From NCBI RefSeq assembly GCF_050948175.1, contig NW_027490097.1, forward strand, positions 2,232,001 to 2,296,000: a stretch of 64,000 nucleotides of DNA, read 5' to 3'. The stretch's first letter is position 1. Each line of letters opens with the position of its first letter. The notes under the pieces were generated by a model that had not been told where the DNA came from, did no database searches, and saw nothing but the letters and a program-made list of their open reading frames with translations. The position numbers and the translations under genes were made by a program. Positions 54,935 to 64,000 of this stretch are shown piece by piece. Source of the DNA: Xylocopa sonorina (lineage: Eukaryota > Arthropoda > Insecta > Hymenoptera > Apidae).

Positions 54935-57900
54935 ACATAACCGGAAAAACTAGCACGCCAAACGTAATTTTAAAATCCGATCTTCTAATTTCACCAACTC
55001 GCTTTATGGTGGACACTGGGGCGGAAATAAATATTATAAAACGTTCGGCTCTAAAAGCATCCGCGCGAATCGATAAGTCCGAGATCGTCATAATAACAGG
55101 GGTAACCGATGGCAAAACCGCAACCTTAGGGACGGTGAATCTTGTCATTTTCGGTCGCGTCGTTCCTTTCAATGTGGTCGAGGATGATTTTCCCCTTAAA
55201 CCAAGCGGAATCCTCGGCTCCGGGTTCTGTATGGACGCAGAAATCTCTTTTCCAAATAAAATAATCAAATGGAATGGTAAGAGAATTCCTTTCGAAGACG
55301 ATATCGAAGCACTCGAGGAACCGTCACCGGACTCGAAAATAAAGCCTCTCCTATCGCCGAAACGTAAACAAGCGCCGCGCACGGAATCTATTCCCCCTCC
55401 GCCGCCGCGCCCGCCGCGTAAATCATCGCCTCCGCTGAAACGCGATGCAGCAACGAAATCGAAGCTTCGAACGCAAGACAAAGCAGCTTCTCCGAAGTCA
55501 GGAGACCGTATCTCCATTCCGCCGAGATCAAATATCGGTATCAAGGTCCGCGTAGTTAATTCGAACCTCGCGGAAGGTATAATTCCTCGTATCGATCTTG
55601 CGCCGGGTATATTTTTCGGAAACGCTCTCGTCAGAGTAATTCGGGGCAAAGCGGTAACTCGAATAATTAATTCATCCGACCGCACCGTCGAAATCGCGTT
55701 ACCGGAAATCGTACTTGAGCCCGCGCAAATCATGACTCCCCTCCATAAGGAGGATAGTCCGTCGCTGTATCCGGCTTTTTCTAAATCTACTAAATCCAAC
55801 GTATCCGCCGTACCGATCGGCTCATCCCAAAAAGGGAAAACTTCTATTTCTTTCTCGAGTCAGACACCATACTCGACAATCGAAACTCCTCCTTCGCGTT
55901 GCAAAATCGCGAATGTTCAACAGATCTCTTATGCTCAGGCGGTTAAAAATAATGTACAACAGTCGCCGTTAAAACAAACATCGAAATCCGCCAATCCTTC
56001 GAAATCTCGTCTAGATCGACTTCTTAGTCTCCTCCGTCTCGACCTCCTCAACGCAGAGGAAAAAGAGCACGTCGTCCGTCTCGTTCAAAGCACGCAGGAG
56101 CTTTTTCACATTGAGGGGGATAAATTAGGGCATACGTCAGCAACCACGCACAAGATTCCAACCGTCGACGACCGCCCCGTCAATGTGAAACAATACCGGT
56201 TCCCACCAGCTCATAAGGAGGAGATTCGACGACAAGTCGACAAATTTTTACAAAATGGTGTCATCTCTCCGTCAAAATCACCATATAATTCGCCATTGTG
56301 GGTTGTCCCAAAGAAACCGGACTCCTTGGGCAACAAGCAATGGCGCGTCGTCATCGACTACCGCGCACTCAATGAGAAATCTGTCGCCGATGCCTATCCC
56401 CTCCCTTGCATTACCGAGATACTTGATCAGCTCGGGAGCGCGAAGTATTTTAGTACATTCGATCTCGCGAGCGGATTTCACCAGATCCCAATGGAGCCCG
56501 CCGATGCTCCCAAAACCGCTTTTTCGACGCCTCACGGGCATTATGAATTTAAAAGAATGCCATTCGGATTAAAAAATGCGCCAGCAACGTTCCAACGACT
56601 TATGGACAATGTCCTGTCCGGTCTCCAGGGGAACGAAATTTTCGTCTATTTGGACGATATTGTTATCTACGCTAGCTCTCTTCAAGAACATCGACTTAAA
56701 TTCGAGAAATTAACTCAACGGCTCAAAGAAGCTAATTTAGTATTGCAGCCGGATAAGTGCGAATTCTTGAGGAGAGAAGTAAGCTATTTGGGTCATATTA
56801 TCAGTGAGCACGGTGTAAAACCTGACCCTGCGAAAATTAGCGCCGTCAAAAATTTTCCGCGCCCGCGCAACGCGAAACAGATCAAACAATTCCTCGGGCT
56901 CGCGGGATACTACAGGCGGTTCATCGCAAATTTTTCCAATATTGCTAAGCCACTTACAAATTTGTTAAAAAAAGACGCGCCCTTTGTATGGCGTAACGAG
57001 CAAGAGAATTCATTCGTCAAACTCCGAGATTGCCTATGCGAAGCGCCTATCTTGCAGTACCCCAACTTTAAACAACCATTCGTGATAACGACCGACGCGT
57101 CCGCCGAAGCTATTGGTGCTATCTTGAGTCAAGGACCAATAGGCCGCGACTTGCCAATCGCGTACACGTCGCGACTGTTAAACGCTGCGGAGAAAAACTA
57201 CTCCACGATCGAGAAGGAGTGTCTGGCGATTGTCTACGCCGTCCATTACTTTCGTCCATACATATACGGTAATCAATTCAAACTCGTTACCGACCATCGA
57301 CCGTTAGTGTGGATGAATTCGGTCAAGGACCCGTCAAGTAGACTCGTACGGTGGAGGCTTAAGTTAGCGGAATTTGACTACGAGATGGTCTATAAAAGTG
57401 GAAAAACGAACCTTAATGCGGACGCATTGTCGCGGAATCCCGCTCAAATTTTTCCGCTCTCGTATTCAGAAAACTCGGAGGACGACATCTTCGATGTGCC
57501 TCCGGAAACCCGTAAAAAGTATACCACACTAGCGCCTCCTCCTACTCCGGTAACATCAGAACCTGAATTACCGACTCCAGGCACATCCTTCCGTACCAAC
57601 ACAGCATCTCCTCCGCAAGTCGCCAGCGACAGCACCGACTTCTATACTCCTGCTCCAAATGAATTTTTCCGACGCGAACCTCTGTTTAATTTCAGCCGTG
57701 ACGCATTATCAACGCGACGAGACAATGTAGTTGTCTTCGTCACGCAATCTGGGCACCCCTATGACACGGGCGCCAAAGATCTAGCGAACGCTGAAAAATT
57801 CCTCCTAAACAAAAATCACGTCCTTACCAAAGCCAAAGTCATAAAAATCGGAAACGAATTCCAAATCCAGCTTCCAATCATCGAACATTCCACCAGATCA

Positions 57901-59733
57901 ATCAATTTCCAGACCGTAATAGAAACATTCAGATCCTTGTGCGACGTTGTAAACGAATTACAATTACAAACATTTAGTATCGCACAAACCTATCTAGACT
58001 CCGTATCCTGGTCCCGAATCCAGAAAATCCTTCAAGACCTGTTTTACGAAACAACTGTCCAGATTACGGTCTGCCAGGGCCTCATTAAAACCCCTTCGGT
58101 CGAAGAGCGACTGAAAATAATAAGGGAAAACCACGACTCCCCTGTGGGAGGTCACAAAGGGGTTAATAAAACTTATTCTCGCATCAGACAACAATACTTT
58201 TGGCCAAACATGAAAACACAAATACAAGAATATATTGGCAAATGTAAAAGTTGTCAGACAGAGAAACTGGTCCGGGTAAAGACCAGACAGCCTCTCACTT
58301 TAACCGACACCCCTGGCAGGGCATTCGATAAGATTTCAATGGACGTAATGGGTCCTCTTCCCGAAACTTCCGACGGTTATACAAGTATCCTCACGATCCA
58401 AGATCTCCTCACTAAATACTCAGTCGCAGTTCCTCTCAAAACCACCACCGCAGTAGACATTGCCGAAGCTTTAATAAAAGAATTCATTTGTAAGTTCGGA
58501 TGCCCGAAAGGCATACTCACGGACCAAGGTTCGAACTTTATAAATAGCTTGATTAAAGCCATAGCAATCAAATTCCGTATTAAGCAATACAAGTCCACTG
58601 CGTTCCATCCACAGACAAACGGGTCCGTTGAACGATCTCACCACGTCCTGGCCGAATATCTGAAGCATTACATAGAGTCGAGTAACGATTGGGTGAATTG
58701 GTTACCGTATGCAATGTTTTCATACAACACCAGTGTGCACGAGGGTACATTATACACCCCACACGAACTAGTGTTCGGCAGGATAGCTAGGACGCCGTCA
58801 GCCACTCCTTTTCAGGACAGCTCTGATAACGAAACTTATAGCGACTATCTTATACAACTTCAGGAGAAAATCACGAAATCTCAGGATTTGGCTAAAGCCA
58901 ATCTAGACAACGCGAAACGCCGTTCCAAATATTATTATGACCGAAATCTCAATGTCCAAAATTTCGAGGTAGGCCAATGGGTCTATCTTTTAAAAGAGCC
59001 GAACAAACATAAGTTCCAGGCACAGTATTCTGGACCGTACCGTATCCTCGAAATTTTGGGCAACTGTAATGTTAAGCTGAATGTAAAAGGGCGCCATAAA
59101 ATTGTTCATACGAACAAAATCAAAATTTGTAAACGAATGCATAGTATGCAGAGTGTGGATGCTAGTGAAAGAAAAGTGCGAAAAACTGAAAATGAAGCCA
59201 GTGAGAGCAGTGACATTCAAACGAACGCTGAAAGTGAAAGCGACGAAAGTGCCTGCAATCCGAAGGAAGCCCGCAGCCACGGTCCAAACTCCAAACGTTA
59301 TCGCCAGGATCAACCAGGCGAAAAACCTCAGATTCCGCAGCATCCAAACGACAGGACCAAGAGAAGGATCCAGCATCCCGAAATCTACCCAACAGACAAG
59401 AGATCTCGGCATGGCCGAGATTCTTTTTCCAAGGGGGGTGGTGTAACGTCAGGCGTACCGCCTGCCACCCTCCGGCGTCCACCTCATCATCCCCAGCATC
59501 CGTATCCGGAGCCCCTGCACACGGGCCACCCGCCGACTCGCCGTCCCTACAGAAGGAGACAAAGGTACGAGAGGGAAGAAGGATGCAGCATGCCGCGCCC
59601 ACGCGCGATCTCCACACACGAGGGGGAGGACTTCACCCCGTATTACGAGGGCGAGGAGCTCTCCGACACATACTGGGTCGAATCCCCAGCGATCACGAAA
59701 CCCTATACGTACTTCTCGTACATGTGGGATTAG
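54826..59733 (+). CDS. pol: Pol polyprotein (PR-RT-RNase H-IN), element 2, made by -1 frameshift (about 1635 aa)
   Basis: Same length, numbering and motifs as pol of element 1: protease D-T-G 63-65, RT Y-L-D-D 608-611, RNase H D757, integrase H1103/H1110/C1140/C1143 and D1173/D1233/E1269, GPY/F-type module near 1403. No internal stop occurs after the slip site. The last about 96 residues come from the 3' LTR. Upstream of the slip the pol frame is closed by a TAA at 54811-54813, so translation of pol here depends on the frameshift heptamer at 54820. Substitutions from element 1 are scattered and avoid catalytic residues. Confidence 0.95.
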   Translation, partial: RQWPPHPPRDRWRGRAPSPSSRREQLQRGNRRNAAINITGKTSTPNVILKSDLLISPTRFMVDTGAEINIIKRSALKASARIDKSEIVIITGVTDGKTATLGTVNLVIFGRVVPFNVVEDDFPLKPSGILGSGFCMDAEISFPNKIIKWNGKRIPFEDDIEALEEPSPDSKIKPLLSPKRKQAPRTESIPPPPPRPPRKSSPPLKRDAATKSKLRTQDKAASPKSGDRISIPPRSNIGIKVRVVNSNLAEGIIPRIDLAPGIFFGNALVRVIRGKAVTRIINSSDRTVEIALPEIVLEPAQIMTPLHKEDSPSLYPAFSKSTKSNVSAVPIGSSQKGKTSISFSSQTPYSTIETPPSRCKIANVQQISYAQAVKNNVQQSPLKQTSKSANPSKSRLDRLLSLLRLDLLNAEEKEHVVRLVQSTQELFHIEGDKLGHTSATTHKIPTVDDRPVNVKQYRFPPAHKEEIRRQVDKFLQNGVISPSKSPYNSPLWVVPKKPDSLGNKQWRVVIDYRALNEKSVADAYPLPCITEILDQLGSAKYFSTFDLASGFHQIPMEPADAPKTAFSTPHGHYEFKRMPFGLKNAPATFQRLMDNVLSGLQGNEIFVYLDDIVIYASSLQEHRLKFEKLTQRLKEANLVLQPDKCEFLRREVSYLGHIISEHGVKPDPAKISAVKNFPRPRNAKQIKQFLGLAGYYRRFIANFSNIAKPLTNLLKKDAPFVWRNEQENSFVKLRDCLCEAPILQYPNFKQPFVITTDASAEAIGAILSQGPIGRDLPIAYTSRLLNAAEKNYSTIEKECLAIVYAVHYFRPYIYGNQFKLVTDHRPLVWMNSVKDPSSRLVRWRLKLAEFDYEMVYKSGKTNLNADALSRNPAQIFPLSYSENSEDDIFDVPPETRKKYTTLAPPPTPVTSEPELPTPGTSFRTNTASPPQVASDSTDFYTPAPNEFFRREPLFNFSRDALSTRRDNVVVFVTQSGHPYDTGAKDLANAEKFLLNKNHVLTKAKVIKIGNEFQIQLPIIEHSTRSINFQTVIETFRSLCDVVNELQLQTFSIAQTYLDSVSWSRIQKILQDLFYETTVQITVCQGLIKTPSVEERLKIIRENHDSPVGGHKGVNKTYSRIRQQYFWPNMKTQIQEYIGKCKSCQTEKLVRVKTRQPLTLTDTPGRAFDKISMDVMGPLPETSDGYTSILTIQDLLTKYSVAVPLKTTTAVDIAEALIKEFICKFGCPKGILTDQGSNFINSLIKAIAIKFRIKQYKSTAFHPQTNGSVERSHHVLAEYLKHYIESSNDWVNWLPYAMFSYNTSVHEGTLYTPHELVFGRIARTPSATPFQDSSDNETYSDYLIQLQEKITKSQDLAKANLDNAKRRSKYYYDRNLNVQNFEVGQWVYLLKEPNKHKFQAQYSGPYRILEILGNCNVKLNVKGRHKIVHTNKIKICKRMHSMQSVDASERKVRKTENEASESSDIQTNAESESDESACNPKEARSHGPNSKRYRQDQPGEKPQIPQHPNDRTKRRIQHPEIYPTDKRSRHGRDSFSKGGGVTSGVPPATLRRPPHHPQHPYPEPLHTGHPPTRRPYRRRQRYEREEGCSMPRPRAISTHEGEDFTPYYEGEELSDTYWVESPAITKPYTYFSYMWD
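59431..59441 (+). other. Polypurine tract of element 2
   Basis: AAGGGGGGTGG directly before the 3' LTR, inside the pol frame. Confidence 0.85.
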
Positions 59734-60957
59734 AATAAGCACACTACTCACCTATGTACATACACACCAACACACACCTAGATTTAAGTAAATATATGTA
59801 TATATTTTATTCATGCACGGCTATGTTCCGTGCACTCGCGCGCACACTCGACGCTCGCGGCTCACGCTTAACGCGGGCCGCGCCCCACTCCGAACGGCCG
59901 CCCCACCACGAGGGCCGAGCGGCCGCCCTACTCCGACCGTCCGCCCCACCGCGAGGGCCCAGCGACTCGCGCGCCGCGTGACCCGAGGAGGTCGCGGACG
60001 CGAGATCCGAGAGTCAGTTCCAATCTCACCTCCGAACGGGAGAGTTGGTATCTCATCTCCGAACCGACGAGTTCCTAACTCGCCTCCAGCATCCGAACGA
60101 TGCACTTCCGATCCGAGCAATAGGCTCATTCGCAACGAGCAATTAGCTCTAATGCATTCGTCTCTATCCATACTCCCATAGCGGAGTCCATTCGATACTT
60201 TATACTATTTCTAATTCTCATTGTAATCGCTAGTCAGTAACTTAGAACTTAGTCAAGTGTATTTAGTATAGTGAAATCATAGAATATAGTTTATTTTTAC
60301 CAGATTCAAAGTATCTTTATTCGAGTTCAAATACAATTCCTTAATTTTCTACTCCACGGGTACGCTCGCGATTATTCTATTTCTATATCTCATCTGCGAT
60401 AGTCTTGAGGCTCGACGACTAGAGCGAACCAGCGCTTAGTTGCTCCATCCTCACTTCTACCGTGTACAGAATATCTTGCGCCCAGGTCGATCCCGGTAAG
60501 CTAGAGCGAACCAACGCTTAGCCGTGCCGTATTCAACCGAAGTTCAAGTATTCTCGATGAGCCTTGCACCTCCGACAAAGCGTACACGACGCGCGGGGAG
60601 GAGAGAGTTCATTCGTCGTCTCGCTCGGGAATACGTGGGTGATGCACCAGAATATTCAATTTCCTACGTTCGAGTCCTGGTTCCTGTGAAGGAGGTTTCC
60701 TTCGCCGCACGACCCGTACCTCCGTTCCAGCCGTACGCCGCCGCCATCCCGGTTGCGGATCCAAGGCGCTCCAGGTACCTGGAAAGAGAAATCAGACAGT
60801 AGAATCAAGCCATCACAAGGTAAGTTTAGTGTTAATTACCGTTTTATCGAGTCCGAAACGCCAACGAACCCGGTCCGGACGCAATTCGCGTTATTTTCGG
60901 GAACGGTTACGACTTTGTGCCACCGTTGCGAGCGCAACCGCACCTCGGGACGTGACA
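59442..60957 (+). repeat. 3' LTR of element 2 (1516 bp)
   Basis: It resembles the LTR at 575-2135 more than its own 5' LTR: it shares the 81-bp deletion in the leader ORF, the premature TAG and the ATTTAGTATAGTG variant. It has a distinct arrangement of 27-bp repeats (about 60018-60090) and a CGAGTTCAAAT variant. The right flank GTAGGAGCAC is not satellite. Confidence 0.93.
60557..60802 (+). CDS. LTR leader ORF, shortened allele (81 aa), element 2 3' LTR
   Basis: The ATG is present. The frame lacks the same 27 codons as the copy at 1735-1980 and stops at the same TAG, before the donor (AAG|GTAAGT near 60820). See 41383-41730 for the complete version. Confidence 0.45.
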   Translation: MSLAPPTKRTRRAGRREFIRRLAREYVGDAPEYSISYVRVLVPVKEVSFAARPVPPFQPYAAAIPVADPRRSRYLEREIRQ

Positions 60958-61505
60958 GTAGGAGCACTTTGTTAGCACAGTTCTGTCACGAAATTCGTTC
61001 CATCCATTGTCATTGGCGTGCCAATCGCTGGCTGTTTGGGATATTGTAGTGCATGAGGCAGACTTGTTCCTTATCATCGTCAAGGAGATGGATTTTCACT
61101 CCCCCCTTTTTGAATTTTTAAAATTATTGTTTGGAATTTTTGCCGTTTCTGTAACTCTATGACCGCATTGTGGATTCAACTTATGTACGATCTTTTTGGT
61201 CTTCATCTTTTGTTACATGTAATATTATATATGTGATGCACGTTTGTTATGTAATGCTCCGATTTGTAAGCCTCAGATACTTTTATTCTTTGGTAAAGCA
61301 ACTTATTCGATTAATATATATTTATTAGACATAGATATAAACAATTAGAAAAATGTTATTAAAACGCTATTAAATATGTTGTTGCAATCATATATTTAAG
61401 GTCTGAAGATGTAGATGCAATTAATGTCCGATATTTTACGTGATCCAATCGACGTATCGAGTGAGGCTATGAAATATAAAAATCTTTTACTATTCTTCGA
61501 CCCCT
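60958..61505. other. Non-satellite AT-rich flank, no gene seen
   Basis: Sequence changes abruptly at the LTR end to single-copy-looking AT-rich DNA with long T runs. A purine-rich run on the - strand (61095-61112, AAAAAGGGGGGAGTG) resembles a polypurine tract, but no LTR is recognised beside it. Confidence 0.5.
61321..61326 (-). terminator. Possible poly(A) signal of the minus-strand gene
   Basis: AATAAA on the - strand, about 180 nt after the stop of the candidate exon ending at 61506. In AT-rich DNA this hexamer is common, so support is weak. Confidence 0.25.
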
Positions 61506-62131
61506 TTACATGTTAAATGAATGATTAGTTCTGCAAGACAAGAAGCCTGAATTAGTGAGATATCTAGGAACATAAGTAATTTGTAAGTAACACATCTTTT
61601 CTCTTCGAAATATTTGCCTTTGCATAGAATAGAACGTATAGATATAATTGCCTGTTTTGTACCCATTTCGGTCCAATTCTATTATAGCCTTTGAGCAGAA
61701 GTAATATTGATTATAGTTGATTTTTGCAATAGTTCTTTGATTAACAGATTTTATTAACCTAGAATCATCATTTGACGGATGTATCAATCTACTTTGTAGC
61801 TCCATCAGTTTCTTTTTCTGCTCGCTACTTTCCATTTTCAGTTCCGTATACTTATTCTTTATCATCATCATATATGTTGCGTAAAATTACAATAACTTTT
61901 TGTCCTCAAATTTTGCGGATATTTCAATTAAATTTCCTTTGATTAAATAAACGGAAATTAAAAAACAGTGGCACGTACCATTTCTTGGAAACGTTGTATC
62001 GTAATTTGCATCTGACTGTTTTGAAAGGCACGCACTTTACTTAACGTTTGCAATGATTCGGTTAGCGAAGTAAAGAAATATTCTACTTTCGAAATTGTTG
62101 GCTCTTGTAATTCTAAGGCAAATATATTCAT
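61506..62131 (-). CDS. Candidate two-exon host gene, unknown product
   Basis: Exon A (62131-61979) is 51 codons from an ATG and ends precisely at ATG|GTACGT, a good splice donor. It reads as a plausible helical protein (E-L-Q-E-P-T-I-S-K, then S-L-T-E-S-L-Q-T-L-S-K). Continuing in phase 0 after a 122-bp intron, exon B (61856-61506) begins N-K-Y-T-E-L-K and has a Lys/Glu/Gln-rich, coiled-coil-like start (S-S-E-Q-K-K-K-L-M-E-L-Q). The proposed acceptor (GATAAAG|AATAAG) lacks a good pyrimidine tract, and the second half of exon B looks less protein-like, so the gene may use another splice or be a relic. The ATG is not certain, since an AG directly precedes it and exon A could be internal. No family is recognised. 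Confidence 0.35.
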
Positions 62132-62263
62132 CTGTCGACATCGTGAACATTGTTTTTTGGCAAAATTTCAGAAAAACAAATATATTATACGTAAAATAAT
62201 AAACATCATAATATTAAATTTAACTCTGTTCATCGTTGCCTTGTTGGACACATCCATAACAAT
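62132..62263. other. AT-rich spacer, nothing recognised
   Basis: Upstream side of the candidate minus-strand exon. It is AT-rich with no motif that can be supported. Confidence 0.4.
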
Positions 62264-62740
62264 ATACAGGGTGGGGCAGTAATAATTAGCACCTCAGATA
62301 TCCACGAAACTATAAGTTTCATAGAAGTTTTTGCTAATATAAAATTGCATAGTATAAAGGGCCCATCCGTTGATGAAAATAGTTTTTTTGTAAGTGGAGT
62401 TATGTTGGACATATGAAGGTTACCTTCATTTTTTAAAATGAATTGGTATATCCATTCTTCCGTAATACGATAGAGCATTTTAAAGCAAGTTTAACGATCT
62501 GTAACATGAAGGCATTGAAGGTTACAAAAAGTAAAGAAAGGCGATAGTACTCACGGTTTTGATAGGAAGTGAAACATACGTATTGTAAACAGTGATGGAA
62601 GGCGTAACATTTACCGTTTACTTCACTGTGAATAAACACTTTTCGAAGGGCATTTCAATAGTTTGCAGCATAAATTAAACATGATAAGATTAGTATTGAA
62701 AAATTGGTTCGAATACGTTTGGTTAGGCTGTTCTTTGTGT
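62264..62740. mobile_element. Possible relic of a DNA transposon or MITE
   Basis: ACAGGGTGGGGCAGTAAT at 62267-62284 has the look of the terminal repeats (CAGGGTG...) seen on many insect DNA transposons. It is followed by a 17-nt near-palindrome (62413-62429, ATGAAGGT-T-ACCTTCAT) and a partial echo, ATGAAGGCATTGAAGGTTAC, near 62506. A matching inverted end was not found, and the short open frames here are not convincing. Extent and class are uncertain. Confidence 0.25.
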
Positions 62741-63429
62741 CGTTCATTTTATAAGTACTGAGCTGCGGATTCCCGAGGACAGCGCACAAAATTGTTGAAC
62801 TATCGAAGATTATCATTGTGAATTTGAATCAAAAGGTAATTAAATTCCATTAGATTGTAAACAGATCTCAATGTTTCATTTTAGATAGTAAGATTAAATA
62901 CTCTTGACAAAACTCCAAGAATGGATACATACCTTTCTGTTATTATTATTTCATAAAGAATTATAATTGCAATTATATAGTTCATTACGATAAAAAATAT
63001 TTCTCAGAAAATTCTAAATATTAAATTAAACAATCAAGTAAAACATTTTTAATAATTACGAATATGAAAAATACTTGAACATTCCAGAATTCATCTATAA
63101 GAGGTAAAATGTTTTGAAAGCTTTAATTACAGTCTTTAATGCAAGCAGTTGGGCAGTATTTCAATTTTTAAGAAAATTGATGAAAGTCAACCATTTTGAA
63201 GTGGTCAGAATCTTTGTCGTTTGAGCAATAAATGAATAACTAATAACTGCATAAATTCCAGGCTTTAAAACTTATGGATTATATCCTATGCAGACTCGTT
63301 TATGAGCTAGTTACTAAATAATAATCCACACTAAGTAATCATTTTAAAACTTAAACGATTCCATCTCGCGAACTTTCAAAGATATCAGAAGTGTGAAAAG
63401 TATGTGGTTTATCAAAAACTCTTCTAAGA
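62741..63429. other. AT-rich DNA, no gene seen
   Basis: Long A/T stretches without extended open frames, repeats or RNA-gene motifs that I can support. Confidence 0.5.
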
Positions 63430-63464
63430 GAACGGACGAAGCCAATAGAAATCTTTGTTGGAGT

Positions 63465-63660
63465 AAGCAAGTTCTAAAGTTCTAAGCAACGCGATGGCCC
63501 TTATCTGCCTATGTTTCATAGCAAGTAAGTTCTGAATTTCTATGAAATCCGATGGAATTCCTCACTACTAACGTTTCAAAGTAAGTTCTCAAATTCTCAG
63601 TTCTACGTTTAAAACTATGTGTGTTCTATATATCTATGTAAAGTGATGGTTCCTATTAGT
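63465..63660 (+). repeat. Degenerate ~58-bp tandem repeat resembling part of the satellite monomer
   Basis: GTTCTAA/GTTCTGAA/GTTCTCAAA/GTTCTATA starts occur near 63470, 63528, 63584 and 63626. The first unit reads GTTCTAAAG...AACGCGATGG...CTATGTTTCAT. The satellite has the same order in + orientation: GTTCTAATG...AACGCGATATCG...CTATGTTTCAT. The match could be common origin or chance in low-complexity DNA. Confidence 0.35.
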
Positions 63661-64000
63661 TGTGACGGTAACCTCTATATAGTAAGTCAGGGAAGCTCGA
63701 AGGGGTTAATTATCTAAATGCTTTAAGGTGTAAAACGTACTTTAATCTAAAGCGATCTATCGTTCCAAGGTATCCGCTCACGTACAACTTTTCTTGGGCG
63801 CCAGCTGCTCAGAAAGTAGCAAAGGGATAGACTACACGACCCCGGGAACCCTGGGGCGGAACAACTCTTGAAACTTCGAAATGCTCCTCCTGTCGACTAT
63901 GACTAGCCAAGCACACACACTCAGATCGCGAGATACTGAAGTCACGGCATGTTTATTTATGGTATTGACGTGGGTTTAACTAACAAGGGTTACGGGAAAC
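63661..64000. other. CpG-richer end segment, possible edge of another LTR
   Basis: From TGTGACGGTAACC (63661) the base composition shifts from AT-rich to mixed with many CpGs. TTGGGCGCCA at about 63804 is the reverse complement of a tRNA-Lys-type primer site core (TGGCGCCCAA). The window ends before any second landmark, so this stays a guess. No coding frame is seen. Confidence 0.2.

Larger units (their letters stand above)
51918..60957 (+). mobile_element. Ty3/gypsy LTR retrotransposon with mismatched LTRs (element 2, 9040 bp)
   Basis: The 5' LTR is 51918-53532 and the 3' LTR 59442-60957, with gag and pol both open. The LTRs differ in length (1615 versus 1516 bp) and by structural changes: the 81-bp leader-ORF deletion occurs only in the 3' LTR. 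The flanks differ too (GCAAG satellite on the left, GTAGGAGC non-satellite on the right), so no target-site duplication exists. The element is therefore a recombinant of two insertions. The internal region is close to element 1. Confidence 0.93.

Noticed and set aside
61095..61112. Minus-strand AAAAAGGGGGGAGTG as the polypurine tract of another element
   Set aside because: No LTR ends, pol or gag lie on the expected sides; likely a chance purine run.
62701..62720. GGTTCGAATAC as the B box of a tRNA gene
   Set aside because: No A box, acceptor stem or anticodon arm can be folded around it.

Overview
The window is eukaryotic repeat DNA, most likely arthropod and probably insect pericentromeric heterochromatin. 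Three things suggest this: Ty3/gypsy LTR retrotransposons with a TATA plus TCAGT-type initiator, CpG-rich elements with no sign of CpG decay, and an AT-rich flank with short introns. The order cannot be named from sequence alone. Nothing bacterial or viral in the strict sense is present.

Layout. (1) 1-2135: the 3' end of a Ty3/gypsy element (end of pol plus its 3' LTR). (2) 2136-40303: about 36 kb of a 174-bp satellite, roughly 210 monomers. It runs in + orientation to 13830, then flips at a 19-bp spacer and runs in - orientation to the end. A 1560-bp solo LTR of a second, related family (31873-33432, - strand, TSD TTAG) sits in its most homogeneous part. (3) 40304-49334: a complete, apparently intact Ty3/gypsy element with TSD GTAT. 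(4) 49335-53532: a 2099-bp unit of 484 bp satellite plus a 1615-bp LTR, present twice in tandem. The second LTR is also the 5' LTR of the next element. (5) 51918-60957: a second element with intact gag and pol, but with unlike LTRs and no TSD. (6) 60958-64000: non-satellite AT-rich DNA with a possible small spliced host gene on the - strand, a possible DNA-transposon relic, a degenerate repeat resembling the satellite, and a possible LTR terminus.

How the element works, as read from the sequence. The LTR carries a TATA/initiator promoter and, downstream of it, a leader ORF that ends exactly at a consensus splice donor. A tRNA-Leu-like primer site and gag with two CCHC knuckles follow. A -1 frameshift signal (G GGA AAC, 6-nt spacer, GC-rich stem-loop) then leads into pol (protease, RT, RNase H, integrase with DD35E and GPY/F). 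The pol frame crosses the polypurine tract and ends about 96 codons inside the 3' LTR. The two LTR families share the leader ORF, the pol tail, the promoter layout and a GC-rich hairpin block, although their nucleotide sequences are well diverged.

The least ordinary observations are the LTR-encoded leader ORF with its splice donor, the frameshift signal supported by a harmless upstream stop in one copy, and a chimeric LTR that records an unequal crossover. All domain calls come from reading motifs; no database search was run.
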